Of a DNA stretch of 64,000 nucleotides, positions 46,701 through 56,900 are shown piece after piece. Numbering within the stretch: position 1 is the first letter of the stretch; the number at the start of each line of letters is the position of its first letter. The notes beneath the pieces were generated by a model. The model was not told the DNA's origin. It ran no database searches and saw only the letters and a list, made by a program, of their open reading frames with translations. Both the position numbers and the translations under genes were made by a program. The stretch comes from Veillonella infantium (GTDB lineage: Bacteria > Bacillota > Negativicutes > Veillonellales > Veillonellaceae), in NCBI RefSeq assembly GCF_002959895.1, contig NZ_PPDD01000015.1, positions 44,433 to 108,432 on the forward strand. The letters are read 5' to 3'.

Positions 46701-49197
46701 AGCTGGTACGGATGGTAACAACGGTAAAGTTGGTATCTCTGGTAAAGACGGTAAAGACGCAGTTTCTATCTCCGGTAAAGATGGCGTAGGTCACATTGGT
46801 TTGACTGGCCCTGCTGGTAAAGATGGTAAAAATGCAACTGCTGACATCACTGTAAAAGATGGTGTTCCAGGCGTTGACGGCCAACCTGGTGAAACTTTGA
46901 CTCGTATCGTATACCAAGACAAAGACGGTAACGAACATCAAGTAGCAACTCATGATGATGGCATGAAGTTCGCTGGTGACGACGGTCAAACTGATCCAAC
47001 TAAAGTTATTAAGAAACATCTTAACAACGTAGTAGATATCGTTGGTGGCGCTGATAAAGCTAAATTGACTGAAAACAACATTGGCGTGAATAACGACAAT
47101 GGTAAATTGAAAGTTCAATTGTCTAAAGACCTTGATCTTACTAAAGACGGTTCCGTAAAAATTGGTGATACTACAGTTAACAACGATGGCTTGACTATCA
47201 CTGGTGGTCCATCTGTTAAGAAAGATGGCATTAATGCTGGCGATAAGAAAATCACAGGCGTTAAAGCTGGTGAAGACGATACAGATGCAGTAAATGTTAA
47301 ACAATTGAAAGATAACGCTACAACTGTTAAATCTTCTGATAACACTATCTCCGTAACAGACACTAACACTGATCCTACTAAAGGTCATGCATATGACATC
47401 AAGATCAATAACCAAGGTGTTGTAAACAACGCTCAACTTCCAGTGGTATACACTAAACAAGATGGCACTAAAGTTTACAAACAACCAGATGGTACTTTCA
47501 ACACAGCTAAAGATGGTTCTGGCACTGTTGTAAATGCTGGTGATGTAATCGCTTCCATGAATAGTGCAGGTGACTCTACTACAGCTCCTACTAAGTTGAA
47601 CAATGTTGGTTCCTCCATCGCAGATAAAGCTGGTAATACATTCTTAGATAAGATTGATGCCGCTGCTGGTGACAACAATACTAAGAACGGTGCTGTAAAT
47701 GTATCTGACCTTAAAAATGCTGCTGATGCAATCGGCAATAAAGGTATGAACTTCGGTACACAATCTACTGGTCCTAATAGTGAAATCCATAAAAACTTGG
47801 GTGAAAAACTTGAAATCGTTGGCGAAGGTACTAAAGCTGATGACAACTACAGCGGTTCCAACATCAAAACTATGACTAAAGATGGTAAAGTTGTAATCGG
47901 TCTTGATAAAGATCTTAACGGCTTGAACTCCATTGGCGTTCCTGGTAAAGATGGCGTAGCTGGTAAAGATGGTGTATCCATCTCCGGTAAAGACGGTGCT
48001 AACGGTGTTGACGGTAAAGTTTCCATCGGTAAAGACGGTAAAGACGCTGTATCCATCGCTGGTAAAGACGGCGTAGGTCACATTGGCTTGACTGGTCCTA
48101 AAGGTGCTGACGGTAGCAACGGTAAATCTGTTGATATCTCCACAAACGATGGTAAACAAACATTAGTGAACCCAGAAGCTGGCACTGATAAATCTCAACG
48201 TATCATTTACACTCCACAAGATAAAGACGGCAACCCTATTAAAGGTGCTGACGGCAAAGATATCGTACGTGAAGTGGCAACTATGGACGATGGCTTGAAA
48301 TTCACAGGTAACAACACTAGCACTGAAAATAAACATGCGTTGAATACGCTTGTTAAAGTTCAAGGCGAAGGCGTAACTGAAGCTCAATCCGCTGCATTCC
48401 AATCCGCTGCTGGTAACATCAACGTAGTAGCTGATGGTAACGATACATTAACTGTTAAATTGAACAAAGACCTTAAAGGTATCAACTCTATCAGAAACAG
48501 TGAAAGTGGTCCTGCATTGAACTTCAACGCTGGTGATCTTGCTGTAACTGGTGGTAACCTCAACATGGGTGGTAACAAAATTACTAACCTTGGTAAAGGT
48601 ACTAACGATACAGATGCAGTTAACTTGAAACAATTGAAAGATTCCCGCACAATCGTTAAATCTACTGATGGTTCCGTAGGTGTTCGTGAATCTGAAAGTG
48701 CTGATGGCGCTAAAGTATACGACTTGTCTACTGGTGCAAGCCCTCGTTTCGATGAGTTAACTGATGAAATCGGTCGTGTAGGTGCACAAGGCGCAGCTCT
48801 TGCAGCATTGAAACCTATCCAATACGATCCATTAGAACCAACTCAAATTATGGCTGGTTATGGTAACTACCGTGGTAACTCCGCTATTGCAATGGGCGTT
48901 GCTCATTACAAAAACGAGTCCACAATGATGCATGCTGGCTTAGCTTGGGCAGGTGGTTCCCGTCACATGATGGCAAACGCTGGTGTAACTTGGAAAGTTG
49001 GCAACCGTGATAGCGAAGCTGCTGTAGCAGATCGTTACCGCAAAGGCCCTATCAGCTCTGCTTATGCAATGCAACAAGAAATGGCTTCCGTTAAAGCACA
49101 AAACGCTGGATTAAAAACAGAAGTATCTGATTTGAAAGCTGAAAACGAACAAATGAAAGCTCAAATTGCTGCTATGATGGCAAAACTTGGTATGTAA
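40720..49197 (+). CDS. Giant YadA-like trimeric autotransporter 1 (2825 aa)
   Basis: The start at 40720 gives an extended signal peptide (MNKIFKVVWSKTKECYVVVS, then a hydrophobic core ending in PVQA near 53), with AAAGGGG upstream; the shared GAAAGGGGTTCATAG leader of TAA 2 confirms it. Head roll repeats (AIGVGNTA, AIGSGANA, AIGRQAEA types) run to about 480. A long stalk follows with many necks (TDTDAVNVKQLK type). Two collagen-like Gly-X-Y stretches lie at about 1973-2062 and 2406-2468. The anchor begins near 2675 (GAQGAALAALKPIQYDPLEP). A coiled coil of some 55 residues ending LGM lies beyond it. An internal 720-bp duplication lies at 42703/43423. The role is adhesion or aggregation at the cell surface. 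Confidence 0.92.
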   Translation: MNKIFKVVWSKTKECYVVVSEVAKNNGGKKKALASVLAGLAMVAATAGTPVQAGTALGGSAINITPDGTLNGSNTTTKNSVVVGYQNNASGTYANSENGKIIYGANNVANRESSLAVGNQNQATNKSASAIGVGNTASGEASVAMGNSSTASGDRSIAIGSGANATEGAALAIGRQAEATGSSSVAVGYVNKAKKNVAVALGVNNNVDGEQATAVGSSNTIATNANQATVIGRTNTVNRAGSFAGGFSNVTNGERNVAVGSENTTTGEDSIGIGTKVIAGTGKTIAIGSVASDAGKYLQTIARGNDTVNPATGQVNNVFALAIGNGAQADGKAKSASGMIAIGQEVKADNNNTIAIGVKTEATGNNGTAVGSYAKSIGTSSAAFGTQAVANGLGATAFGPGASAGDGSTEADGSTAVGRKSTVTAAGGTGIGWATTVSAKDATAIGHSATASIAGGVALGSDSVTTTDKGIKGYNPADSRTNKYSDQAGAIGTSTLAAVSVGNGTTATRQITGVAAGTADTDAVNVAQLKNVNLKYAGDTGNSDVLLKDGTLNVKGDDKFISTSADANGVKITAKVGENITTNADGKAVAPTTNGIATTDNVTQAINNSGWKVTSANNGGTTNGTTSEKVSPGDTVTFSAGKNIVLDQAGKQFTYSLNKDVDLTKDGSLTIGDTKVNNDGLTITGGPSVTKTGIDAGNKNITNVKAGVNDTDAVNVKQLKDAKTKLVDGKNTTVEGDGSTATPYKVNVEGDLKGITSISNADGGPKMTIGGNSINITGGPLNMGGSKITNVAPGTDDTDAVNYSQIKGLRTEVKAGTNVTVDKTQGTDGHDIYTVNATATGGTASSWNIKSSATDGKNNGITTATNISDAKTVEMQAGKNLTVKQADTANGASVEFALDKDVDLTNDGSLTIGDTVINKDGMTITGGPSVTKTGIDAGNKNITNVKAGENDTDAVNVKQLKDAKTKLVDGKNTTVEGDGSTATPYKVNVEGDLKGITSISNADGGPKMTIGGNSINITGGPLNMGGSKITNVAPGTDDTDAVNVKQLKAAKTEVKAGAGVTVAKSQGAEGQDIYTVSSTGATGNTDPSKVEAGKNTTVTGDGTAATPYKVNVEGDLTDISSITNGNGSGKISFAGDQVVKVEGDNPISLDGKGGYVTGLQNKDWDITNPTFVSGRAATEDQLKKVSDGFNNTVKLAGNTGNTDTQKLSQTGGLSFGVVGANNGQYIKTTASGTDVVADLSDDAKTKLNKTYTVSSGSTNVTVTPTTVGDNTDFKISVTNTATPGGASSTESVVKKADAAGDTNIADVTVAGGKNTNDPDAQYEVNVSRNAVKDAAREAVTVNNGGTTTGGNYTADADNPITVNPVKDDANHNTTYEVKFDGDKAAKQIPLTYKANGTGDQTVKLDKGLNFTNGSNTTASVAADGVVKYDLNKDVDLTNGGSLTIGDTVMNNGGLTITGGPSVTKTGIDAGSKKITNLAPATDGTDAVNYDQLKAARTVVTSKDNSVTINKTENGDQVTYDLHVNAAAGTASTWNLKSGAVSATEGTHSGDTDQNIADGKSVTMQAGKNLTVKQTNDGNGNTEVAYALDKELKDLTSVTTEKVTTKEIGLQDPTGKTTTIKNDGDRITYTKDGDTKVHEVATLEDEKHIKPGSYAVDNKGNVTMTYVDGKGQDVPNDKVELTGIANQDLSNITDAGKKVITGLGSIVKGGENVNVTEASDATTGQKTYTVNAVTPAVYTKADGTKVYKIVDPTTNAVTYNTKPDGTGTAVPANDVIVSFEDSNGNTTGGNTIINNVGSAIDKTGTATGDTFLTKLDNAATATPNAAVNVKDLKSTSDAIIGKELHIAPTAVKAGSTEAKGGVVDGTENVYKYDAATKKVTLTYNDGNGKAVTDTKAVIDFSDLNIPAPAAAYSFKTNAAGNVDGTSTETEVASGKTVNFGAGKNLTVKQEIGTDGSHTYTYALDKELTNLDKVVVNGKDGQPGKDGVTITGPQGAAGTDGNNGKVGISGKDGKDAVSISGKDGVGHIGLTGPAGKDGKNATADITVKDGVPGVDGQPGETLTRIVYQDKDGNEHQVATHDDGMKFAGDDGQTDPTKVIKKHLNNVVDIVGGADKAKLTENNIGVNNDNGKLKVQLSKDLDLTKDGSVKIGDTTVNNDGLTITGGPSVKKDGINAGDKKITGVKAGEDDTDAVNVKQLKDNATTVKSSDNTISVTDTNTDPTKGHAYDIKINNQGVVNNAQLPVVYTKQDGTKVYKQPDGTFNTAKDGSGTVVNAGDVIASMNSAGDSTTAPTKLNNVGSSIADKAGNTFLDKIDAAAGDNNTKNGAVNVSDLKNAADAIGNKGMNFGTQSTGPNSEIHKNLGEKLEIVGEGTKADDNYSGSNIKTMTKDGKVVIGLDKDLNGLNSIGVPGKDGVAGKDGVSISGKDGANGVDGKVSIGKDGKDAVSIAGKDGVGHIGLTGPKGADGSNGKSVDISTNDGKQTLVNPEAGTDKSQRIIYTPQDKDGNPIKGADGKDIVREVATMDDGLKFTGNNTSTENKHALNTLVKVQGEGVTEAQSAAFQSAAGNINVVADGNDTLTVKLNKDLKGINSIRNSESGPALNFNAGDLAVTGGNLNMGGNKITNLGKGTNDTDAVNLKQLKDSRTIVKSTDGSVGVRESESADGAKVYDLSTGASPRFDELTDEIGRVGAQGAALAALKPIQYDPLEPTQIMAGYGNYRGNSAIAMGVAHYKNESTMMHAGLAWAGGSRHMMANAGVTWKVGNRDSEAAVADRYRKGPISSAYAMQQEMASVKAQNAGLKTEVSDLKAENEQMKAQIAAMMAKLGM
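42703..43852 (+). repeat. Direct 720-bp duplication in the TAA 1 stalk
   Basis: The stretch from GTTGATTTGACTAA at 42703 to about 43135 recurs at 43423-43852 with few, mostly silent changes. Each copy encodes one stalk-neck module (GSLTIGDT, GGPSVTKTGIDAG, DTDAVN). Confidence 0.75.
46640..46905 (+). repeat. Collagen-like Gly-X-Y segment in TAA 1 (first)
   Basis: Encodes GKDGQPGKDG, GPQGAAGTDG, GLTGPAGKDG and GVPGVDGQPG with short breaks; a second, shorter stretch is at 47938-48120. Confidence 0.8.
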
Positions 49198-49238
49198 TCA
49201 TTTGTGAGTGTAAGAACTGAATGAGCAAAGGAAGGTAT

Positions 49239-49257
49239 GCGCTACCTAGCGTAGCGC
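49239..49257 (+). other. Hairpin between TAA 1 and its downstream gene
   Basis: GCGCTAC / GTAGCGC with a CTAGC loop and flanking AGG / CCT, followed by CTCTCCC not a T-run. It may set the TAA to small-gene mRNA ratio rather than stop transcription fully. Confidence 0.5.
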
Positions 49258-49362
49258 TTGCCTCTCCCTACTGTTTATAAATACAGTGCTTTTAAATATG
49301 AACGTGTTAACGCGTGAGAGATACTTTCACCATAATCTAACGATAGAAAAGAGGAATATAGA

Positions 49363-50151
49363 ATGAAAAAATCTACATTACTTGCTTGTGCAGCGGCTCT
49401 TGTTATTTCTACAGGCGTTGTAGGTGCACAATCCGCTCCAACATATGACGATAACCTAATTTTACGTAACCCAGTATCTGCGCCTGCATTGGGCAATGTA
49501 GTATTGGTTCCAGTGGCTAGTCCACAAACAGTGTCTGCTGTTCATGACTATGTGAAAGCTTGGCAAAATGCGGAAATCAATATCGCAAAAGCTAAAGTGA
49601 AATACGATAACCATGAACGTATGACAAAAGCTGAAAAAATCTGGTTACATTCCTATGACAAACACAACTATGCTGACTACTTCCGTACACATTCCATCGG
49701 TCGTGTACATGGTCAAGAAGTGTTCTTGAACTGGAATGGTGAAAACCGTAATAAAAACGAATACGAATATTTCGAAATGCCTAAATACAATGAAAAAGAT
49801 GGCTTCACTAATAGCTATGGTTACAATGTATTGCGTGGCATGGTAGATCGTATTAACGAAATCATCCAAAAACAAAAAGAAGTTGGCGGTCCTATGACTG
49901 ACGACGAAGCAAAAGCATTAGAAGATTCTATTTTGGATGTAATGGCTAAAGACCAAGAAAACGTTTCTAACGAAGAACTTCGTCATTACATGAACGAAAC
50001 AGTTTGGTTCGCAGCTAAACAAACAGTTAAAAACAAAGCAAGTGAAGAACCTACTGTTCAAGACGAACACACTGTAGACCTTCGCGAAGCGATTAATCGT
50101 CCAGCTAACCAAGAAACTAAAAAAGTAGACTTGCGTGCTGCGATTCAATAA
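49363..50151 (+). CDS. TAA-linked secreted protein, copy 1
   Basis: A 262-aa protein with a signal peptide (about 1-23, cleaved after VGA-QS). The mature part starts APTYDDNLILRNP, has a charged helical centre (KAWQNAEINIAKAKVKYDNHE), the aromatic block NRNKNEYEYFEMPKYNEKDG (about 127), and a helical end with NEELRHYMNETVWFAAKQTV. Two short repeats, VDLREAI and VDLRAAI, close the protein. It has no lipobox and no membrane segment, so it is periplasmic or secreted. It lies 165 bp after giant TAA 1 and has a close paralogue after giant TAA 2. I do not recognise a named family; a helper or wall-linked partner of the TAA is inferred only from the repeated pairing. Confidence 0.75.
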   Translation: MKKSTLLACAAALVISTGVVGAQSAPTYDDNLILRNPVSAPALGNVVLVPVASPQTVSAVHDYVKAWQNAEINIAKAKVKYDNHERMTKAEKIWLHSYDKHNYADYFRTHSIGRVHGQEVFLNWNGENRNKNEYEYFEMPKYNEKDGFTNSYGYNVLRGMVDRINEIIQKQKEVGGPMTDDEAKALEDSILDVMAKDQENVSNEELRHYMNETVWFAAKQTVKNKASEEPTVQDEHTVDLREAINRPANQETKKVDLRAAIQ

Positions 50152-50265
50152 TAAGGTCGTTGTAAATTTTACATATAAATCATTAGATCACTAGTAGCTC
50201 GGCATAAACGATATACAATGAATTAGGAAATGATGTGTGACGCACAGTGTATATAATGAACAACT

Positions 50266-50306
50266 ACATCAGGCCCTCATACGGCGATTGGTTGAGGGCC
50301 TGATGT
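50266..50306. terminator. Perfect 14-bp hairpin after module 1
   Basis: ACATCAGGCCCTCA / TGAGGGCCTGATGT around a 13-nt loop. It is followed by the TACCCTGGACCC element that recurs after module 2. Confidence 0.7.
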
Positions 50307-50339
50307 ACCCTGGACCCTGACTAGGGCACAAATCCTTAT
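50306..50339 (+). other. Conserved TACCCTGGACCC...CACAAATCCTTAT element, copy 1
   Basis: About 34 bp nearly identical to 62571-62607. It lies between two hairpins in both places, so it belongs to the duplicated module's 3' end. Confidence 0.65.
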
Positions 50340-50343
50340 GCAA

Positions 50344-50378
50344 AACAACGCCATCCGAAAGGATGGCGTTGTTTTTTT
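50344..50378 (+). terminator. Strong terminator of module 1
   Basis: AACAACGCCATCC, GAAA loop, GGATGGCGTTGTT, then T7. The same stem follows module 2 with a different loop. Confidence 0.92.
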
Positions 50379-50766
50379 GCGTTTATGTATTGTTGTCCTT
50401 ACTTAAGGCTCAATAGCTGTACAAATATAAACAATTATAAAATAATAGACTGCTTATATTAACTACCTTTTTCTGTGCATTTATGAAGAAACGCTTTATT
50501 ACTATGCTTTATCTTCATCTAATTTAGAAAGTTTATATATTTTAGATGAAGATAAACTTGTGTAAGATATACAAATATAATGTAAATATAAACTGATATG
50601 ATCTGTTTTATACTCTTATATATATAATGTATTATATTATATATAATACAATTACAATATAAACCCTTATTATATGCTGATGTGGAGATATTTCCACATA
50701 TCTAGAAAACTCGATTTATCTTGTTTAGAAATATAAAATTTATTTTAATTATTTTAGGAATTTCTA
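50379..50766. other. AT-rich region upstream of giant TAA 2
   Basis: About 390 bp with no gene. It contains an imperfect TATATATAATGTATTATA tract (about 50620-50650) and a small palindrome TGTGGA-GATAT-TTCCACA (50679-50696) that could be an operator about 70 bp before the -35 box. Confidence 0.4.
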
Positions 50767-50795
50767 TTTACAATTAGTTTATAAATTGTTATCAT
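50767..50795 (+). promoter_or_regulatory. Promoter of giant TAA 2
   Basis: TTTACA, 17 bp, TATCAT, followed by TTCATGAAACAAAA as in TAA 1. The leader is about 110 nt. Confidence 0.65.
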
Positions 50796-50911
50796 ATTAA
50801 TATCTTAATGAATAGTATGTGAACGTGTGTCATAAACAATTCATGAAACAAAAAATGTATATAAGGCATTTAGTGTTTTCTTTATAAGAGAGAAAGGGGT
50901 TCATAGTTTCT

Positions 50912-53900
50912 ATGAATAAGGTTTTTAAAGTCGTTTATAGCAAATCTAAAGGCTGCTACGTAGTAGTACCTGAAACTGCTAAAAATAATAACGGCAAGAA
51001 AAAAGTTTTGGCTAGCGTATTAGCTGGCTTGGCACTTGTTGGTGGTGCAGTAGCAGGTACTCCTGTAGATGCATATAACAGTGCAAATCCAAGAACTGCA
51101 GATAATGGCAGTATTAATACAGATGGTAGCCGAATCAATATCGCGGCTAATGCTAAACCTGCTAACAGTGTTGGTGTTAACTCTATCGTTGTAGGTTACC
51201 AAAATACAACTGATGACAACGATGGTACTACGGCTCTTGGTGCAAATAACCAAGCTTATGGTAATTCTGGTTTAGCTGTTGGTAATCAAAACGAATCTAG
51301 CGGCGGTGCTTCCACTGCTATTGGTGCTGGCAACAGAGCAGCCGGTGCGGCAACGGTAGCTATTGGTAACGTAAGCAATGCCAATGCACAAAGTGCCATT
51401 GCAATCGGTTCCTATAACAACGTTGACTACACAAAAGGTACTTGGCAAACAGCACCTAAAAATGCCGGTGCATACTCTACAGTAGTTGGTAACTATTCTA
51501 GTGCAACTGGTAGAGAATCTGCTGCTATGGGTGTATATTCCAATTCTGCTGGTCCTGGATCTTTTGCCGCTGGTTACAAAGAAAATGCATTAGGTCAAAA
51601 CTCCGTTGCGATTGGTTCTGAAAATACATCCCATGTAGCAGATACTATTACGATTGGTCAATCTAATAATGCTAAAACAATGGGTGGTATCTCCATCGGT
51701 AAAAATAACTTGACTGATTCTGCAGATGGTAATCGTGGTGATGTACGTAGAAATCATGAAAATTCTCAAATCGCTATCGGTCGTGATAACACAGCAACAG
51801 AATTAGATACGATTGCTATCGGTCGTGAAACTAAGGCAACTGGTTCTGGTGCTACTGTAATCGGTGCTCGTGCAGAGGCTATTGGTAACAATGCTATCGC
51901 TATCGGTCAAAGTGGTGAAGGTTCTCCTAAAGTAATTGCTAAAGGTGTAAACTCTATTGCTATCGGTATGCAATCTCAAACTGAAGGTGAATCTGGTGTA
52001 GCATTAGGTGCTGGTACTCGTGCAAATGGTCAATATGGCGTTGCAGTAGGTCATATTGCTAAAGCAAATGTGACTAGAGCAACAGCTCTAGGTGATGAAA
52101 CGAATGCTAATATTGCAGAAGGTGTAGCTCTTGGTGCATCCTCTGTTACAACAACAGATAAAGGTGTAGTAGGTTACAACCCATCTGATTTACATACTCG
52201 TAAATATACTAACTTACAAGGTAATGTACAAACGGCTACTACAGCTGCTGTATCCATCGGTAATGGCAAAACATTGACTCGTCAATTGACTGGTCTTGCT
52301 GCAGGTACTGCAGACACTGACGCTGTTAACGTGGCTCAATTGAAAAACGTTGGCGTTGCTGTAACTGGTAACACTGGTTCTAGCGACTTCTTGACTGACG
52401 GCGGTAAATTAAATGTTCGTGGTGAAGGTCGTGTATCTGTAGCTGCTAGCGATGATGGTGCTAAGGATTCCAAATTAACTTTGAAATTTGATGACACTGG
52501 CATGGTGAAAGCTGGTAAAAACGTTAAGGTTGATGAAGTAACTGTAAACGGTAAAACTACTTACACAATCAACGCTGCTGATACAGCTGCTAAATATGAC
52601 TTCTTAACAAATGCTACAGCTAACGGTGGTAAACTTGACGGTGAAGCAACACCTACAAAAGTTCAAAGCGGCACTACAGTTAACTACGCAGCTGGTAAGA
52701 ACTTAACAGTTAAGCAAGATATTGAAACATCTCTTGGCCAACAAACATATACATATTCCTTGAATAAGGATCTTAAAGAAATTACATCCATCACTAACAA
52801 TGGTGGTCCTACAATGCACTTTGGTGGTAACAACATCAGCATCACTGGCGGTAACCTAGATCTTGGTGATAATAACATCACTAACCTAAAATCTGGTGGC
52901 GATGTAGTCAACAACGCTGCTAACATTGGTGACGTAACTCGTATCTCCAAAGCTAATGATTTACACATAGCACCTACAGCAGGTACTAACAATAACGTAG
53001 CTGAGTACACTGTAGACGGTAATAAAAAGGTTACCTTAACTTACCAAGATGGTAATGGTAAAACTGTTAACGGCCCTAAAGCAGTTATCGACTTGAGCGG
53101 TTTGAAAACTGGCGACATGAGCTCTTTCAACGTGAAATCTACTGCTACAGAAGGTAAAGTGGCACAAGGTTCTGCTGGCGTTCAAGAAATCCGTGACGGC
53201 AAAACTGTGGAAATGCAAGCCGGCAAAAACATGACCATTAAACAAACTAATAATAATGGTAATGCAGCTGTTGAATTTGCATTGAATAAAGACATCGATT
53301 TGACTCCAGATGGGTCTATCAAAATCGGTGACACTAACATTACTGATAATGGTTTGACTATTAACGGTGGTCCATCCATTACTAAAACTGGCATCAATGC
53401 TGGTGGTTTGAACATTACTAATGTGAAAGCTGGCGTAAACGACAACGATGCAGTTAATGTTAGCCAATTGAAACAAGTTCGTGCTGATGAACGTCACATC
53501 AAACCTGGTGAATACGCAGTTGATAATAACGGCAAAGTAACAATGACTTACCTTGATGGTAACAACAAAGACGTTCCTAACGAAACAGCTGTTATTACAG
53601 GTATTGCCAAACAAGATCTTTCCAATATCAACAAGGGTGGCGAAACAGTCATCCAAAATCTTGCTAAAAAATCCATCGATATGGAAAATGGTAAGAATAC
53701 AAAGGTTAGCAACCGTGAAATCAATGGCGTTAAAACTTTCAAAGTAGACGTTGAAGGTGATTTAACTGACATTACATCCATTACAAACAAAGCTGGCGAT
53801 GGCAAAGTTGTATTTGGTGGCAACCAAACTGTAAACGTAGCTGGCGATCACAACATTAGCTTGAATGCTAAAGCTGGTGATATCACAGGTTTAACTAACG

Positions 53901-56900
53901 TAACTTTGGATGCTCCTGATTTCGCTAAAAAAGGTCGTGCTGCAACTGAAGAACAATTGAACATTGTTAATAACAAGTTCAATAACACAGTTGGTTTGAC
54001 TGGTAACACAGGCGCTACTGAATTACAAAAATTGAACAAACAAGGCGGCTTGAGCTTTGGTGTAGTTGGTGCTAACAATGGTGAGTACATTAAAACAACT
54101 GCATCCGGTAGCAATGTAGTAGCTGACTTATCCGACAGCGCTAAAAATAAATTGAACAGCACTGTTGTAGTAGAAGGTAAAAATGCTGCGAAAGTAACAA
54201 GCAATGTAATTCAAAATGCAGATGGCAGCACAAAAACTGTATATACTGTAGATGTTAACAACGTAAAACCTACTGCAGCTTCTACTGAAAAAGTACAAGC
54301 TAAAGCAGATGTAGCTGGTTCTAGCGACAAAAACATCGCTAAAGTTGCACCTAAAGCTGGTGAAAACTTCGGTGATGCAGGCGCAACTTACGAAGTAAAC
54401 GTATCCCGTAACGACGTAAAAGACGCAGCTCGTGAAGCAGTTACTGTAAACAATGCAAACAATAACAACAACCCTATCACTGTTACACCTGTACAAGATG
54501 AAGCAAATCATAACACTACATACCAAGTAACATTCGATGGTGACAAAGCGGCTAAACAAATTCCTTTGACTTATAAAGCGAATGGCACTAATGAACAAAA
54601 GGTTACATTGGATAAAGGTTTGAACTTCACAAACGGTAGAAACACAACAGCTTCCGTAGATGCTGAAGGCGTTGTTAAATACGATGTGAATAAAGACTTA
54701 GTTAATATCAATTCCATTTCCAACACTACAAATGGTCCAAAAATGGAATTCGGCCCTAACTCCATAAATATCACTAATGGCCCTATCAACATGGGTGATC
54801 AAAACATCACTAACCTTAAATCTGGTGGCGATGTAGTGAATAACGCTGCTAACATTGGCGACGTAACTCGTATTTCTAAAGCTAATGACTTGCACATTGC
54901 TCCAACATCTTCTGACCGTCAAGGTGAAACTACTACATCTTACGCTTACGATGCAGCAAGCAAATCCGTAACATTGAAATACAACGATGGTAATGGTGCT
55001 AACCAAGCTGGTACAGTAGCAAAAATCGACTTGTCCGGTTTGGCTGATCAAATCAAAGATGGTTACTCCTTCTCCACTGACGCTAAAGGCAATGTCGTTG
55101 GTAACCACGCTGTTACACCTGTAGCAAACGGTAAAACTGTTTCTTATGCAGCAGGTAAAAACTTAACTGTTGCTCAAAATATTGATAATGCAACTGGTGA
55201 ACATACTTACACATATGCATTGTCTAATGATGTTGATTTAACACCAAATGGTTCCTTGAAAATTGGTGACACTATTCTTAATAATGGTGGCTTAACAATT
55301 ACAGGTGGTCCATCCGTTACTAAAACTGGTATCAACGCTGGTAACTTGAACATTACTAATGTGAAAGCTGGCGTAAATGATACTGATGCAGTTAACGTAA
55401 AACAATTGAAAGATGCTCGTACAGTAGTAACTTCCAACGATAACTCCGTAACAGTTAACAAAACTGAAAACGGCAACCAAGTTACTTATGACTTACATGT
55501 AGCTCCAGGTGCGGCACAATCCGTATGGAATGTGAAATCCACTGGTAATACAACTGCTGATTCCGAAGCAACTGCTAAAACTATCACTGATGGTAAAACA
55601 GTTGAAATGGCAGCAGGTAAAAACTTGACTGTTAAACAAACTAGCAACAACGATGGCGCTAAAGTTGAATTCGGTTTAGCTGGTGACTTGACTAACATCA
55701 AGACTATTAAAAACGAAGGTCCTGCTACTTTCACAATCGGCGGCAACGAATTCAAATTCGATGGCGGCAATGTGAACATGGGCGACAACAACATCACTAA
55801 CCTTAAATCTGGTGGCGATGTGATCAATAACGCAGCTAACATTGGCGACGTTAACCGTATCTCCAAAGCTAACGACATTCATATCAAAGACAAAACATAC
55901 ACAGTGAACGCTGATAAAACAGTTACATTGGAATATGTTGATGGAAATGATAATGCAGTGAACAAAACAGCTAAGATCGACTTGAGCAACTTGCCAACAG
56001 GCGATAAAGCTGCTGTTGAAAGCGTAGTTAAAAAATCTGCTGCTGCAGGTGACACTAACATCGCTGACATCACTGTAGCTGACGGTAAACAAACTGGTGA
56101 TGCGAATGCTAAATACGAAGTAAATGTTTCCCGTAATGCTGTTAAAGATGCAGCTCGTGAAGCAGTGACTGTAAACAATGCAAACAACAGCAACAACCCA
56201 ATCACTGTTACACCTGTTCAAGATGAAACAAACCATAACACAACTTACCAAGTAACATTCGATGGCGATAAAGCTGCTAAACAAATTCCTTTGACATACA
56301 AAGCGAATGGCTCTAACGACCAAAAAGTTACATTGGATAAAGGTTTGAACTTCACTAATGGTTCCAACACAACAGCTTCCGTAGCTGCTGATGGCGTAGT
56401 TAAATACGATCTTAACAACAACGTAAACTTGACTCCATCTGGTTCCTTAACTATTGGTGATACTGTTGTTAATAACGGTGGCTTAACTATCTCTGGTGGT
56501 CCATCTGTTCTTAAAACTGGTATCAACGCTGGTAACTTGAATATCACTAACGTAAAAGCTGGTGTAAATGATACTGATGCAGTTAACGTTAAACAGTTGA
56601 AAGATTCTCGTACAGTAGTAACTTCCAACGATAATTCCGTAACAGTTAACAAAACTGAAAACGGTAACCAAGTTACTTACGACTTGCATGTAGCTCCAGG
56701 TGCTGCACAATCCACATGGAATGTGAAATCCACTGGTAATACAACTGCTGATTCCGAAACTACTGCAAAAACTATCACTGATGGTAAAACAGTTGAAATG
56801 GCGGCAGGCAAAAACTTGACTGTAAAACAAACTAGCAACAACGATGGTGCTAAAGTTGAATTCGACTTGGCTAACGATATCAAGATTGGTAACGATGGCA

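Noticed and set aside
46615..47484. Long minus-strand open frame (289 codons) inside giant TAA 1
   Set aside because: The repetitive, biased codon use of the TAA keeps the reverse frame free of stops; the product is a low-complexity string rich in V, F, S and T with no ribosome site.
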